Positions 18,161 through 28,409 of a stretch of 64,000 nt of DNA are shown here, piece after piece; the first letter of the stretch is position 1, and the number at the start of each line of letters is the position of its first letter. The translations under genes were made by a program, and so were the position numbers. The stretch spans positions 62,001-126,000 of the forward strand of contig NZ_JAJFEQ010000013.1 of assembly GCF_020707265.1 (NCBI RefSeq), read 5' to 3'. This DNA comes from Massilia sp. IC2-477. GTDB lineage: Bacteria > Pseudomonadota > Gammaproteobacteria > Burkholderiales > Burkholderiaceae_D. The notes under the pieces were generated by a model that worked only from the letters and a program-made list of their open reading frames with translations, ran no database searches and was not told where the DNA came from.

Positions 18161-18639
18161 ACGCGCCCCTTGCTACCGGGGTAACCGACGTCCGTGTCCA
18201 GCAGGATGACTTCGACCTGTCCCAGGAGCTGGCAGCCCTGCGCGCCGGCGACGGCCGGGTCGGGGCTGTGGTCTCGTTCGTGGGCACGGTGCGCGACCTG
18301 AACGAGGGCGCCCAGGTGTCGGAAATGGAGCTGGAACACTATCCGGGCATGACGGAAAAGGCGCTGGCGGACATCGTGGCGCAGGCGCGCGAGCGCTGGC
18401 CCTTGTACGGCGTGCTGGTGATCCACCGCGTCGGTCCCCTGAAGCCGCTCGACCAGATCGTGCTGGTGGCCTGCAGCTCGGCCCATCGGGGCGAAGCCTT
18501 TGCCGCCTGCGAATTCATCATGGATTACCTCAAGACTGACGCGCCATTCTGGAAAAAGGAACAGACGCCGGATGGCGCACGCTGGGTCGACGCCCGGGCG
18601 AGCGACGACTCCGCCAAGCAGAAGTGGAATAAGAATTGA
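18157..18639 (+). CDS. moaE: Molybdopterin synthase catalytic subunit MoaE
   Basis: Large subunit of molybdopterin synthase, which transfers sulfur from MoaD thiocarboxylate to precursor Z in molybdenum cofactor synthesis. The 160-residue protein has family hallmarks FVGTVRD, LEHYPGMTEKAL, IHRVGPLKPLDQIVLVACSS, and the C-terminal catalytic segment FWKKEQTPDGARWVDA with the conserved Lys. The start is GTG (18157), overlapping the upstream stop as GTGA. moaD and other moa genes are not adjacent, so expression may depend on the DUF349 gene promoter. Confidence 0.95.
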   Translation: MNAPLATGVTDVRVQQDDFDLSQELAALRAGDGRVGAVVSFVGTVRDLNEGAQVSEMELEHYPGMTEKALADIVAQARERWPLYGVLVIHRVGPLKPLDQIVLVACSSAHRGEAFAACEFIMDYLKTDAPFWKKEQTPDGARWVDARASDDSAKQKWNKN

Positions 18640-19010
18640 GCTGGCTGGCGGTCGGTACCGGAGCGGCGATCGGCGCCTGGCTGCGCTGGGGACTGGGCCT
18701 GTGGCTGGGCAGCCTGCATGCCTACGTGCAACTCGGCACGCTCGCGGCGAACCTGGCCGGCGGCTACCTGGTCGGGCTGGCGCTCGGCTTTTTCACCGCC
18801 AACCCGCACATCGCACCGGAATGGCGCCTGTTCGCCATCACCGGCTTCCTCGGCGGGCTGACCACCTTTTCCAGCTTTTCCGGAGAGTCGGTGGTGCTGC
18901 TCCAGCGCGGGGAATATGGCTGGGCGCTGGCGCACACGCTGCTGCACTTGCTGGGCTCGATCCTGTTTTGCGTGGCTGGTTTCGCGACATGGCGCGCCCT
19001 GCGCGGCTAG
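18636..19010 (+). CDS. crcB: Fluoride exporter CrcB (Fluc channel)
   Basis: Small dual-topology membrane channel exporting fluoride; 124 residues and four predicted helices. Diagnostic features are LRWGLGLWLG in helix 1, LAANLAGGYLVGLALG in helix 2, and the signature GFLGGLTTFSSFS in helix 3, whose Thr/Ser/Phe residues line the pore and sodium site. The start is TTG at 18636, overlapping the moaE stop (TTGA). No separate fluoride riboswitch is visible because the gene is embedded in the upstream unit. Confidence 0.93.
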   Translation: MSWLAVGTGAAIGAWLRWGLGLWLGSLHAYVQLGTLAANLAGGYLVGLALGFFTANPHIAPEWRLFAITGFLGGLTTFSSFSGESVVLLQRGEYGWALAHTLLHLLGSILFCVAGFATWRALRG

Positions 19011-19111
19011 GAGCGCCCGGCAAAACCCGCATGGCTGCGTTGCAGCGTCTCGCCGTACCTGCGTACTGTCTTCGACGCTGCGCCTTGCCCTGCGAGTTTT
19101 GTCGGGCGCTC
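19011..19111. repeat. Long nested inverted repeat after crcB
   Basis: A 21-base left arm starting GAGCGCCCGGCAAAAC (19011-19031) pairs with a right arm ending GTTTTGTCGGGCGCTC (19091-19111), 19 of 21 positions matching. A second stem lies inside (GCAGCGTC with GACGCTGC), around CGCCGTACCTGCGTACTG. It starts directly after the crcB stop and could act as a transcription end, but there is no U-tract; it looks like a dispersed intergenic repeat element. Confidence 0.6.
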
Positions 19112-19209
19112 CAGGCGGTATCGCCTGCCGATACCAAGGCATAGCGCAATGGCGCGCAGTTCCTGGCGTGATAATTTTGCGGCTGGTCTATTTATTTAAG
19201 GAACCAGCC

Positions 19210-19632
19210 ATGCAAACCGTTCAACGTCCCACTTCCGCCTTCGTCGGTGCTTCCTGGGCCGCGCTGGCGATCGGCGCCACCGCTTTCCTGATCGGCCTGT
19301 GGAACGCCCAGATGCAGCTGAACGAGAAGGGCTATTACCTGACCCTGCTGCTGTTCGGCCTGTTTGCGGCGGTGTCGCTGCAAAAGACCGTGCGCGACCG
19401 CTCCGAAGGCCTGCCGGTGACCGGCATCTATGCCGGCCTGTGCTGGGTGTCGCTGATCGCGGCCATCCTGCTGCTCACCGTCGGCCTGTGGAACGCCACC
19501 CTGGCGCCGAGCGAAAAGGGTTTCTATGCCATGTCCTTCAGCCTCAGCCTGTTCGCCGTGGTGGCGGTACAGAAGAACGTGCGCGACCTGGGCAGCCTGC
19601 GCGAACCAGGGCTGAAACCCGAGCTGGAGTGA
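19210..19632 (+). CDS. YiaA/YiaB-family inner membrane protein
   Basis: A 140-residue inner membrane protein made of two copies of the YiaA/B two-helix domain. Copy one covers residues about 10-60 (FVGASWAALAIGATAFLIGL, then GYYLTLLLFGLFAAVSLQK) and copy two about 72-125 (YAGLCWVSLIAAILLLTVGL, then AMSFSLSLFAVVAVQK). Each copy ends with QK(T/N)VRD, a clear internal duplication. ATG 19210 follows a weak AAGGA site. The gene stands alone between the crcB repeat and the clpB promoter. Function of the family is unknown. Confidence 0.85.
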   Translation: MQTVQRPTSAFVGASWAALAIGATAFLIGLWNAQMQLNEKGYYLTLLLFGLFAAVSLQKTVRDRSEGLPVTGIYAGLCWVSLIAAILLLTVGLWNATLAPSEKGFYAMSFSLSLFAVVAVQKNVRDLGSLREPGLKPELE

Positions 19633-19659
19633 TTCTTGCATGGGGTCGCCATTGCACAT

Positions 19660-19687
19660 CTTGAAAAGCGGACAGTGGCCCTTATTT
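19660..19687 (+). promoter_or_regulatory. Sigma-32 (RpoH) heat-shock promoter of clpB
   Basis: CTTGAAA (19660-19666), a 12-base spacer, then CCCTTATTT (19679-19687). This closely fits the RpoH consensus CTTGAAA-N11-16-CCCCATNT and lies 38 bases ahead of the clpB ATG, as expected for a chaperone of the heat-shock regulon. Confidence 0.75.
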
Positions 19688-19724
19688 TGCTCCTCAGTCA
19701 AGAACACCACTAGGGAGCAATACC

Positions 19725-22331
<2,607 letters not shown>

Positions 22332-22351
22332 GCCGCTTTGCACCTACCAGC

Positions 22352-22389
22352 AAAAACGGCGCGTCCCGCAAGGCACGCGCCGTTTTTTT
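22352..22389. terminator. Bidirectional terminator between clpB and PEP-CTERM gene
   Basis: Perfect inverted repeat AAAAACGGCGCGT ... ACGCGCCGTTTTTTT (22352-22364 and 22375-22389). The T-run on the plus strand serves clpB and the A-run gives a T-run on the minus strand for the convergent PEP-CTERM gene. Confidence 0.85.
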
Positions 22390-22403
22390 ACGTCAGCCCA
22401 CGA

Positions 22404-22979
22404 TCAGGGCTGCTTGCGACGCCTGGCCGCCATGAAGCCCATCAGCCCCAGCCCTCCCAGCATCATCGCGTAGGTCTGCGGCTCCGGCACCGGTGCAATG
22501 GCCTGCGACAGCAGGCTGCCCACCTTGCGCTCGCCGTCGCCGAAGAAGTTCACCTTCAGGTGCGGCGCATCGAGTGCCGGCGCGCCGCCGCTGAAGCTGA
22601 ACTGGAACACCATGTCGTCCGAAAGCAGCACGCGCTCGCCCGAGAAGCACAGGCTGCGTCCCGCGTGGGCGCCGCCGCTGCATCCGTTCGCATTCAGTTC
22701 GTTCGAGGACAGGGTCCATTCGGTGGCGGCGCCGGGCGCCGCGACCAGGGTGACGTCGGAGAAGCTGCCGAGGTCCTTCAGCTGGAGGGCGCCGATGCTG
22801 GTCGCATCCAGCCAGTCGCCGCTGCGCTTGGCGGCGTCGATTTCCAGGGTGAGCAGGTTTCCCGACCAGGTCGACGTGAACGTCACGCCCTGGTAGGTGA
22901 GGGTGCCGGCCTGGCTGGAGGCGATGACGCCCGCGGTGAGGGCCAGGATGGCTGTTGCTTTGGCTAGTAAGGTCTTCAA
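22404..22979 (-). CDS. PEP-CTERM sorting domain protein A
   Basis: A 191-residue exported protein. It has an N-terminal signal peptide (LLAKATAILALTAGVIASSQA), a beta-rich middle of unknown function (GVTFTSTWSGNLLTLEIDAA, LKVNFFGDGERKVGSLL), and a C-terminal PEP-CTERM signal: VPEPQTYAM, a hydrophobic helix (MLGGLGLMGFMA) and the basic tail ARRRKQP. Such proteins are processed by exosortase and end up at the surface, often with exopolysaccharide. The start is TTG at 22979 behind GAGGAG with good spacing. It is a paralogue of the next minus-strand gene; no exosortase gene is in the window. Confidence 0.85.
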   Translation of the reverse strand: MKTLLAKATAILALTAGVIASSQAGTLTYQGVTFTSTWSGNLLTLEIDAAKRSGDWLDATSIGALQLKDLGSFSDVTLVAAPGAATEWTLSSNELNANGCSGGAHAGRSLCFSGERVLLSDDMVFQFSFSGGAPALDAPHLKVNFFGDGERKVGSLLSQAIAPVPEPQTYAMMLGGLGLMGFMAARRRKQP

Positions 22980-23153
22980 CTCGATCTCCTCGATGATATT
23001 GAATGACCGGGCCTTCGCGTCGGCGAACGGCCCGGACCTGCGTACGGATGAGCACGCAGGCCCAGACTATTCCGCCCGTATTGACCTTTCTGTTAGGCGA
23101 CTAACCAATGGCTGAGCTAGGGTTTCCCTTCAGCAAGCAGCGTTACAAGGGGC

Positions 23154-23831
23154 TCAGGAGTTGCGGCGACGGGTCAGGCCCAGCATCGCGAATCCTGCAG
23201 CCAGCAGCGCCAGGCTCTGCGGTTCCGGCACATTCGACGCCGTGTTCGAGAGGACCGGGCTTGCCGGCAGGGTGCCGTTCGCTGCAGCCGTTTCCTTCAC
23301 CGGCAGGGTGAGAACCGGCGCCGGGATCAGTTCTGGGGTCGCCGGGAAGTCGAGCGAGAGCAGGCTGCCGACCTTGTTGCCCTTGGCGTCGATGAAATGG
23401 ACCTTCAGGTGCGGGGCCGACAGGACCGGGGTGCCGGTGAAGGTAAAGGTAAAGACCATATTGTCGGCCAGGGCGATGCCGGGGCCGGTGTAGCACAGGC
23501 GTGTCATGCCGGTCGAGCCTGCGCTGGCCTTGGCGGCGCCACAGCCCTTGGCGAACAGTTCGCTCGACGACAGGGCCCAGGGCGCGGCGCCGGGCGTACT
23601 CATGCTCACGCCGGAAAAGCTGCCGATCGTCTTGAGCGACAGGGCGTCGATCGCGCTGGCGCCAAGCCAGCCGCCGCTGCGGTTCGCCGCATCGATTTCC
23701 AGGGTCAGGACATTGCCGGTATAGGTCGAGGTAAACACGACCCCATCCTGCTTGATAACGCCGGCAGATGCGTTTTGTGCAGCGAGGAAGAGGAAACCGC
23801 TGGCGAGAAGGAGGAGAGGGCGCATAATCAT
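23154..23831 (-). CDS. PEP-CTERM sorting domain protein B (paralogue of A)
   Basis: A 225-residue exported protein with signal peptide (LLLLASGFLFLAAQNASA), the same core as its neighbour (GVVFTSTYTGNVLTLEIDAA against GVTFTSTWSGNLLTLEIDAA; DDMVFQF against DNMVFTF; HLKVHFIDAKGNKVGSLLS), an extra Pro/Thr/Ala linker (about residues 165-200), and the sorting signal VPEPQSLALLAAGFAMLGLTRRRNS. Start at ATG 23831, or at the second ATG two codons on. The pair clearly arose by duplication. Upstream lies a long A/T-rich gap shared with aceA. Confidence 0.83.
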   Translation of the reverse strand: MIMRPLLLLASGFLFLAAQNASAGVIKQDGVVFTSTYTGNVLTLEIDAANRSGGWLGASAIDALSLKTIGSFSGVSMSTPGAAPWALSSSELFAKGCGAAKASAGSTGMTRLCYTGPGIALADNMVFTFTFTGTPVLSAPHLKVHFIDAKGNKVGSLLSLDFPATPELIPAPVLTLPVKETAAANGTLPASPVLSNTASNVPEPQSLALLAAGFAMLGLTRRRNS

Positions 23832-24202
23832 TTTCGTTAAATTGTTGGTTATTTTGACGGATTTGATGATTGCATCATGTCATCAGTTTTTCGTCTGGTC
23901 AACAAATATTTGGCGTCACTAAGTAATTACGTGCCGTCTAGCAACGGAGTATTTCGTCCTGTTTTTACATTGTGAAATGCAGATGTCGTCTGACGAAATG
24001 CGCAGCAAAAGCGCTGTGCTTCCTCGTTCTCATTTTAAGAAATTTCATGCCGCATCATGAAATGAAGACGCCAAGTCATTGAAATAACAGGATTAAAAAT
24101 TCTTTTGATGTCTTATATAAGAGTTGTTGTGCTCCGCACAAACTGATCTATGATTGTCTCAACAGATTCTTTCGCAATTCATTTTTCAATCAGGAGAACA
24201 GC
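23832..24202. other. A/T-rich intergenic region upstream of aceA
   Basis: A 371-base divergent gap between the PEP-CTERM gene and aceA, much more A/T-rich than the surroundings, with TATATAAG near 24114 and short direct repeats of GAAATG/TGACGAAATG around 23975-24060. It probably contains the promoters of both genes and an operator for glyoxylate-shunt control. No coding sequence or RNA gene is visible. Confidence 0.5.
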
Positions 24203-25501
24203 ATGGCAACTCGTGAACAGCAGATCAGTGAACTCCAGCAAGACTGGGAGACCAACCCGCGTTGGCAAGGGGTGACGCGCAACTACACGGCGGCCGACGT
24301 CGTGCGCCTGCGCGGTTCGATCCAGATCGAGCACACCCTGGCCAAGCGTGGCGCCGAGAAGCTGTGGGACCTGGTCAATAACGAACCCTACGTCAACGCC
24401 CTGGGTGCGCTGACCGGCAACCAGGCCATGCAGCAGGTGAAGGCCGGCCTGAAGGCCATCTACCTGTCGGGCTGGCAGGTGGCGGGCGACGCCAACGTCG
24501 CCGGCGAAATGTATCCGGACCAGTCGCTGTACCCGGCCAACTCGGTGCCGCAGGTGGTTCGCCGCATTAACAATACCTTCCAGCGCGCCGACCAGATCCA
24601 ATGGTCCGAAGGCAAGGACGACATCGACTACTTCGCCCCGATCGTGGCCGATGCGGAAGCCGGCTTCGGCGGCGTGCTCAATGCCTTCGAGCTGATGAAA
24701 GCGATGATCGACGCCGGTGCCGCCGGCGTGCACTTCGAAGACCAGCTGGCCTCGGTCAAGAAATGCGGCCACATGGGCGGCAAGGTGCTGGTGCCGAGCC
24801 GCGAAGCGGTCGAGAAGCTGAACGCGGCGCGCCTGGCGGCCGACGTGATGGGCACCCCGACCCTGGTCATCGCCCGTACCGATGCCGAGGCGGCCGACCT
24901 GCTCACCTCGGACGTCGACCCGATCGACCAGCCCTTCTGCACCGGCGAACGCACCGTCGAGGGCTTCTACCGCGTCAAGCCGGGCATCGAGCAGGCCATC
25001 TCGCGCGGCCTGGCCTACGCCCCGTTCGCCGACCTGGTGTGGTGCGAGACCGGCAAGCCGGACCTGAACTTCGCCAAGCAGTTCGCCGAGGCCATCCACG
25101 CCAAGTTCCCGGGCAAGATGCTGGCCTATAACTGCTCGCCTTCGTTCAACTGGAAAAAGAACCTGGACGACGCCACCATCGCCAAGTTCCAGCGCGAGCT
25201 GGGTGCGATGGGCTACAAGTTCCAGTTCATCACCCTGGCCGGCTTCCACGCCCTGAACTACAGCATGTTCAACCTGGCGCACGGCTACGCCCGCCGCGGC
25301 ATGTCGGCCTTCGTGGAACTGCAGGAAAACGAGTTCGCCGCCGCCGAGAAGGGCTTTACCGCCGTCAAGCACCAGCGCGAAGTCGGCACCGGCTACTTCG
25401 ACGCCGTGACCCAGACCATCCAGCAGAACCAGAGCTCGACCACCGCGCTGCATGGTTCGACCGAGGACGAGCAGTTCTTCGACGAGAAGAAGGTCGCTTA
25501 A
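24203..25501 (+). CDS. aceA: Isocitrate lyase
   Basis: First enzyme of the glyoxylate shunt, splitting isocitrate into glyoxylate and succinate during growth on acetate or fatty acids. The 432-residue protein has the catalytic KKCGHMGGK with the active-site Cys, PIVADAEAGFGG for Mg binding, HFEDQLASVKKCGH, the NCSPSFNW substrate loop, and FQFITLAGFHALNYSMF. Length matches the roughly 430-residue E. coli-type subfamily. ATG 24203 follows AGGAGAA. It is monocistronic, with a terminator after it; malate synthase is not adjacent. Confidence 0.97.
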   Translation: MATREQQISELQQDWETNPRWQGVTRNYTAADVVRLRGSIQIEHTLAKRGAEKLWDLVNNEPYVNALGALTGNQAMQQVKAGLKAIYLSGWQVAGDANVAGEMYPDQSLYPANSVPQVVRRINNTFQRADQIQWSEGKDDIDYFAPIVADAEAGFGGVLNAFELMKAMIDAGAAGVHFEDQLASVKKCGHMGGKVLVPSREAVEKLNAARLAADVMGTPTLVIARTDAEAADLLTSDVDPIDQPFCTGERTVEGFYRVKPGIEQAISRGLAYAPFADLVWCETGKPDLNFAKQFAEAIHAKFPGKMLAYNCSPSFNWKKNLDDATIAKFQRELGAMGYKFQFITLAGFHALNYSMFNLAHGYARRGMSAFVELQENEFAAAEKGFTAVKHQREVGTGYFDAVTQTIQQNQSSTTALHGSTEDEQFFDEKKVA

Positions 25502-25528
25502 GGCGAGCCGTAACACCTCCAAGGATTT

Positions 25529-25563
25529 GCCGCAGTGCCCATCAGGGCCTGCGGCTTTTTTAT
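25529..25563 (+). terminator. Rho-independent terminator of aceA
   Basis: GCCGCAGTGCCC and GGGCCTGCGGC form a GC-rich stem with loop ATCA and a following run of six T residues. Confidence 0.85.
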
Positions 25564-25664
25564 TTCCCGTGCATTTTCCCGACTGGGAGGCGTGATAGTG
25601 GATAATGGCGGCCATTGCGCCGTCGAAAGGACGGCAACGACACTTTTCTCAGGAATTCCAGCTT

Positions 25665-26858
25665 ATGTTGAGCTACCGCCACGCCTTCCACGCGGGTAAC
25701 CACGCCGATGTCCTCAAACACTTTGTACAGGTGCAGCTGCACCTGTATATGAACCAGAAGGACGTTGCCTACACCTATATCGACACCCACTCCGGCGCCG
25801 GCGTCTATGCGCTGGACAGCTTCCAGGCCACCAAGACGGGCGAATTTGATACCGGTATCGGCCCGCTGTGGAACGCGACCAACGTGCCGGCGGCGCTGCA
25901 GCCCTACCTCGACCTGGTCAAGGGGATGAACCCGAGCGGCAAGATGCGCTACTACCCGGGCTCGCCCTATGTGGCGGACCAGATGTCGCGCCTTGATGAT
26001 CGTCTGCGACTGTTCGAACTGCACCCGGCCGACGTCAAGATCCTGAACGAGAATGTCCGCAAGGCCGAGGCGCACAAGGCCGAGCAGGGCGAGCGCGCGC
26101 GCGGCAAGCGCGTGATCATCGAGCACGGCGACGGCTTCCAGAGCCTGAAAAAGCTGCTGCCGCCGCCTTCGCGCCGGGCGCTGGTGCTGGTCGACCCGCC
26201 CTACGAGGTGAAGGACGACTATAAAAAGGTGCGCGATGCGCTGGAAGAAGCGCTGGGCCGCTTCCCGAGCGGCATGTATGCGGTCTGGTATCCGGTGCTG
26301 CAGCGCATGGAATCGCGCCAGTTCCCGGACAAGCTCAAGCGCCTGCCGGCCAAGGAGTGGCTGAACGTCACGCTCACCGTGTCGACGCCGGGCCCGGACG
26401 GCATCGGCCTGCACAGCAGCGGCATGTTCATCCTGAACCCGCCTTATACCCTCGAGCCGATGCTGCGCGAGACCATGCCTTACCTGGTGCAGGTGCTGGG
26501 CAAGGACGCCGGCGCGCGCTTCACCATCGAAACCGGCACCCAGGTAACCGGTGCGGCGTCGGCGCGCCTGGTCGGCGAAGGACCACGCGCGCCGGTCGGC
26601 AACGCCCGCCGCGCCAGCCCGCTGTCGGGCAAGGGCAGCCTGCGCCTGCCAGGCCAGAGCATGGTGCGCGAAGGCGAAGAGGCCAAGCCGGCCGCCAAGG
26701 CGCCGGCGCCACGCCGCGCATGGCGTCCGGACGGCAGCGCGCAGGCCAAGCCCGCTACCCCAGGACAGGGCGAATCGCGTGCTCCGGCCAAGCGTCCGGC
26801 GGGCGCACAGCCGCGTGCGGCCGGCCCGCGCACGGCGGGCAAGGGCGGCAAGCGCTAG
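25665..26858 (+). CDS. rlmJ: 23S rRNA (adenine-2030-N6)-methyltransferase RlmJ with basic C-terminal tail
   Basis: SAM-dependent enzyme methylating A2030 of 23S rRNA. The core begins MLSYRHAFHAGNHADVLKHF, with the family SAM loop YIDTHSGAGVY and catalytic motif IV LVDPPYE. I chose ATG 25665 because the family always starts with MLSYRHAFHAGN. The 397-residue protein is about 115 residues longer than the E. coli enzyme; the extra C-terminal part (from about residue 285) is Ala/Pro/Arg/Lys-rich, low-complexity and probably disordered. It may bind rRNA. The tail keeps the genomic codon bias and shows no frameshift. Confidence 0.92.
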   Translation: MLSYRHAFHAGNHADVLKHFVQVQLHLYMNQKDVAYTYIDTHSGAGVYALDSFQATKTGEFDTGIGPLWNATNVPAALQPYLDLVKGMNPSGKMRYYPGSPYVADQMSRLDDRLRLFELHPADVKILNENVRKAEAHKAEQGERARGKRVIIEHGDGFQSLKKLLPPPSRRALVLVDPPYEVKDDYKKVRDALEEALGRFPSGMYAVWYPVLQRMESRQFPDKLKRLPAKEWLNVTLTVSTPGPDGIGLHSSGMFILNPPYTLEPMLRETMPYLVQVLGKDAGARFTIETGTQVTGAASARLVGEGPRAPVGNARRASPLSGKGSLRLPGQSMVREGEEAKPAAKAPAPRRAWRPDGSAQAKPATPGQGESRAPAKRPAGAQPRAAGPRTAGKGGKR

Positions 26859-26978
26859 GCGCGATTCGATATAAAAATGCTAATAATGTCGGATTTGTAG
26901 TATAGTCGTCGAGACAGGCGTCCACACGCCTGCTCGGCAGGCTCATCCGTGCCGCAACAGTTTCCGGGAGTTTTTTAG

Positions 26979-28244
26979 ATGCATGCCGAAGCAACGGCAG
27001 CGGCGTCCGCGCCGTCCAACGATTTTTTCCTCGCACGTCAGCCCATCCTCGGCCGTGACCAGCATCTCGTGGCATTCGAGCTGCTGTTCCGTGCCGCCGG
27101 TGAGGACGACGATGCGAAGCTGACCGACAACGCTGCGGCGACGGCGGCCGTGATTTCGCACGCGTCGCAGCTCGGCATGGAGCAGGTGGTCGGCGAGCAG
27201 CTCGCTTTCGTGAATGTGGACGAGGTCGTGCTGATGAGCGACTTCGTGCGTTTCCTGCCTCCCCATAAGGTTATCCTCGAAATCCTGGAAACCGTCAAGC
27301 CGACCCGGCAGCTGCTGGCGCGTGTCGCCGAGCTGAAGGAACTCGGTTTCAAGTTCGCGGTCGACGATGTGGTCGAGCATTCTCCCGAGCTCGACCGGCT
27401 GGTCGGCCTGGTGGACGTGATCAAGGTCGACGTCAAGCTGGTGCCGCGCGAGGAGCTGCAAGACTTGGTGGCCTCGCTCAAGTCCACAGGCAAGAAACTG
27501 CTGGCCGAAAAGGTCGAAACGCTCGACGAGTTCCGGCTGTGCATGGACCTCGGCTTCGAATACTTCCAGGGCTATTACTTCGCCCGTCCGGTGATCTTGT
27601 CGGGCAAGAAGATCACGCCGTCCGAGATGGCGATCCTGCGCCTGCTGGAGCTGGTGAGCTCGGATGCCGACGCCCACGTGATCGAAACCGCGGTCAAGCG
27701 CGACGCCCTGATCAGCCTGAACCTGCTGCGCCTGGTGAACAGCCGCGCGGCGCCGGGACCGCAGATCGAATCCCTGTCGCAGGCGCTGAGCCAGCTGGGA
27801 CGGCGCCAGCTGCAGCGCTGGCTGCAGATCCTGCTCTACACCACGGCCGGCGGCGTCGAGCTCGCTTCGCCGCTGCTGCAACTGGCCACCACGCGCGGCA
27901 AGCTGCTCGAACTGATGACCCTGGCCAAGCGCCCGGACGATGCGGCGCGGGCCGACCGCGCCTTTACCGTGGGGATCATGTCGCTGGCCGATGCGCTGTT
28001 CTCGATTCCGATGCAGGAAATCCTCGACAACGTCGAAGTCGCCGACGACGTGCGCGCCGCGCTGCTGGACCGGGAAGGAGAATTCGGCACGATGCTCAGG
28101 GTGGCCGAGCTGCTGGAAGCGGCCGAGGGCGGGTGCAAGCTGTACAACGCGCTGCGCAAGCTGGGCTTAAGCGTGGCGCAGATTCGCGAGATCGAGTTGA
28201 AGGCGTTTGATTGGGTGAGGGAGCTCACCAATGAGGTGCACTGA
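26979..28244 (+). CDS. EAL-HDOD signalling protein (YuxH/CdgJ-like)
   Basis: A 421-residue cytoplasmic protein with an N-terminal EAL-type domain (about 15-210) and a C-terminal HDOD domain (about 215-400). The EAL domain is degenerate: the signature reads FELLFR instead of EAL/EVL, and the metal site DDFG is DDVVEH, so c-di-GMP hydrolysis is unlikely. The segment LARQPILGRDQHLVAFELLF is the usual start of the family, and GYYFARP is retained. HDOD domains act in protein interaction and signalling. Related proteins affect motility and c-di-GMP output, but a role here is inference. The gene appears monocistronic. Confidence 0.85.
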   Translation: MHAEATAAASAPSNDFFLARQPILGRDQHLVAFELLFRAAGEDDDAKLTDNAAATAAVISHASQLGMEQVVGEQLAFVNVDEVVLMSDFVRFLPPHKVILEILETVKPTRQLLARVAELKELGFKFAVDDVVEHSPELDRLVGLVDVIKVDVKLVPREELQDLVASLKSTGKKLLAEKVETLDEFRLCMDLGFEYFQGYYFARPVILSGKKITPSEMAILRLLELVSSDADAHVIETAVKRDALISLNLLRLVNSRAAPGPQIESLSQALSQLGRRQLQRWLQILLYTTAGGVELASPLLQLATTRGKLLELMTLAKRPDDAARADRAFTVGIMSLADALFSIPMQEILDNVEVADDVRAALLDREGEFGTMLRVAELLEAAEGGCKLYNALRKLGLSVAQIREIELKAFDWVRELTNEVH

Positions 28245-28284
28245 CACGCCGCGTCGAGCAGCGCTTTTAACTACCTCTAACCTA

Positions 28285-28396
28285 AAAACCGTCGCTCCGG
28301 CGAAGGCCGGAGCCCAATTTCTCGTGAGCCGCCACTGCCTTCCAGCGTAGCCGGTACGCGGTAAAACTTGGGTCCCGGCCTCCGCCGGGACGACGA
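28285..28396. repeat. REP-like inverted pair
   Basis: Two copies of a palindromic unit in opposite orientation: CCGTCGCTCCGGCGAAGG at about 28289-28306 and CTTGGGTCCCGGCCTCCGCC at about 28367-28386. The same consensus occurs again at 49763-49863. The pair fills the gap between two convergent genes. Confidence 0.65.
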
Positions 28397-28409
28397 GGTA
28401 GCGTCGCGG

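Noticed and set aside
18560..18660. Possible fluoride riboswitch before crcB
   Set aside because: The gene start overlaps moaE coding sequence, leaving no room for an untranslated aptamer.
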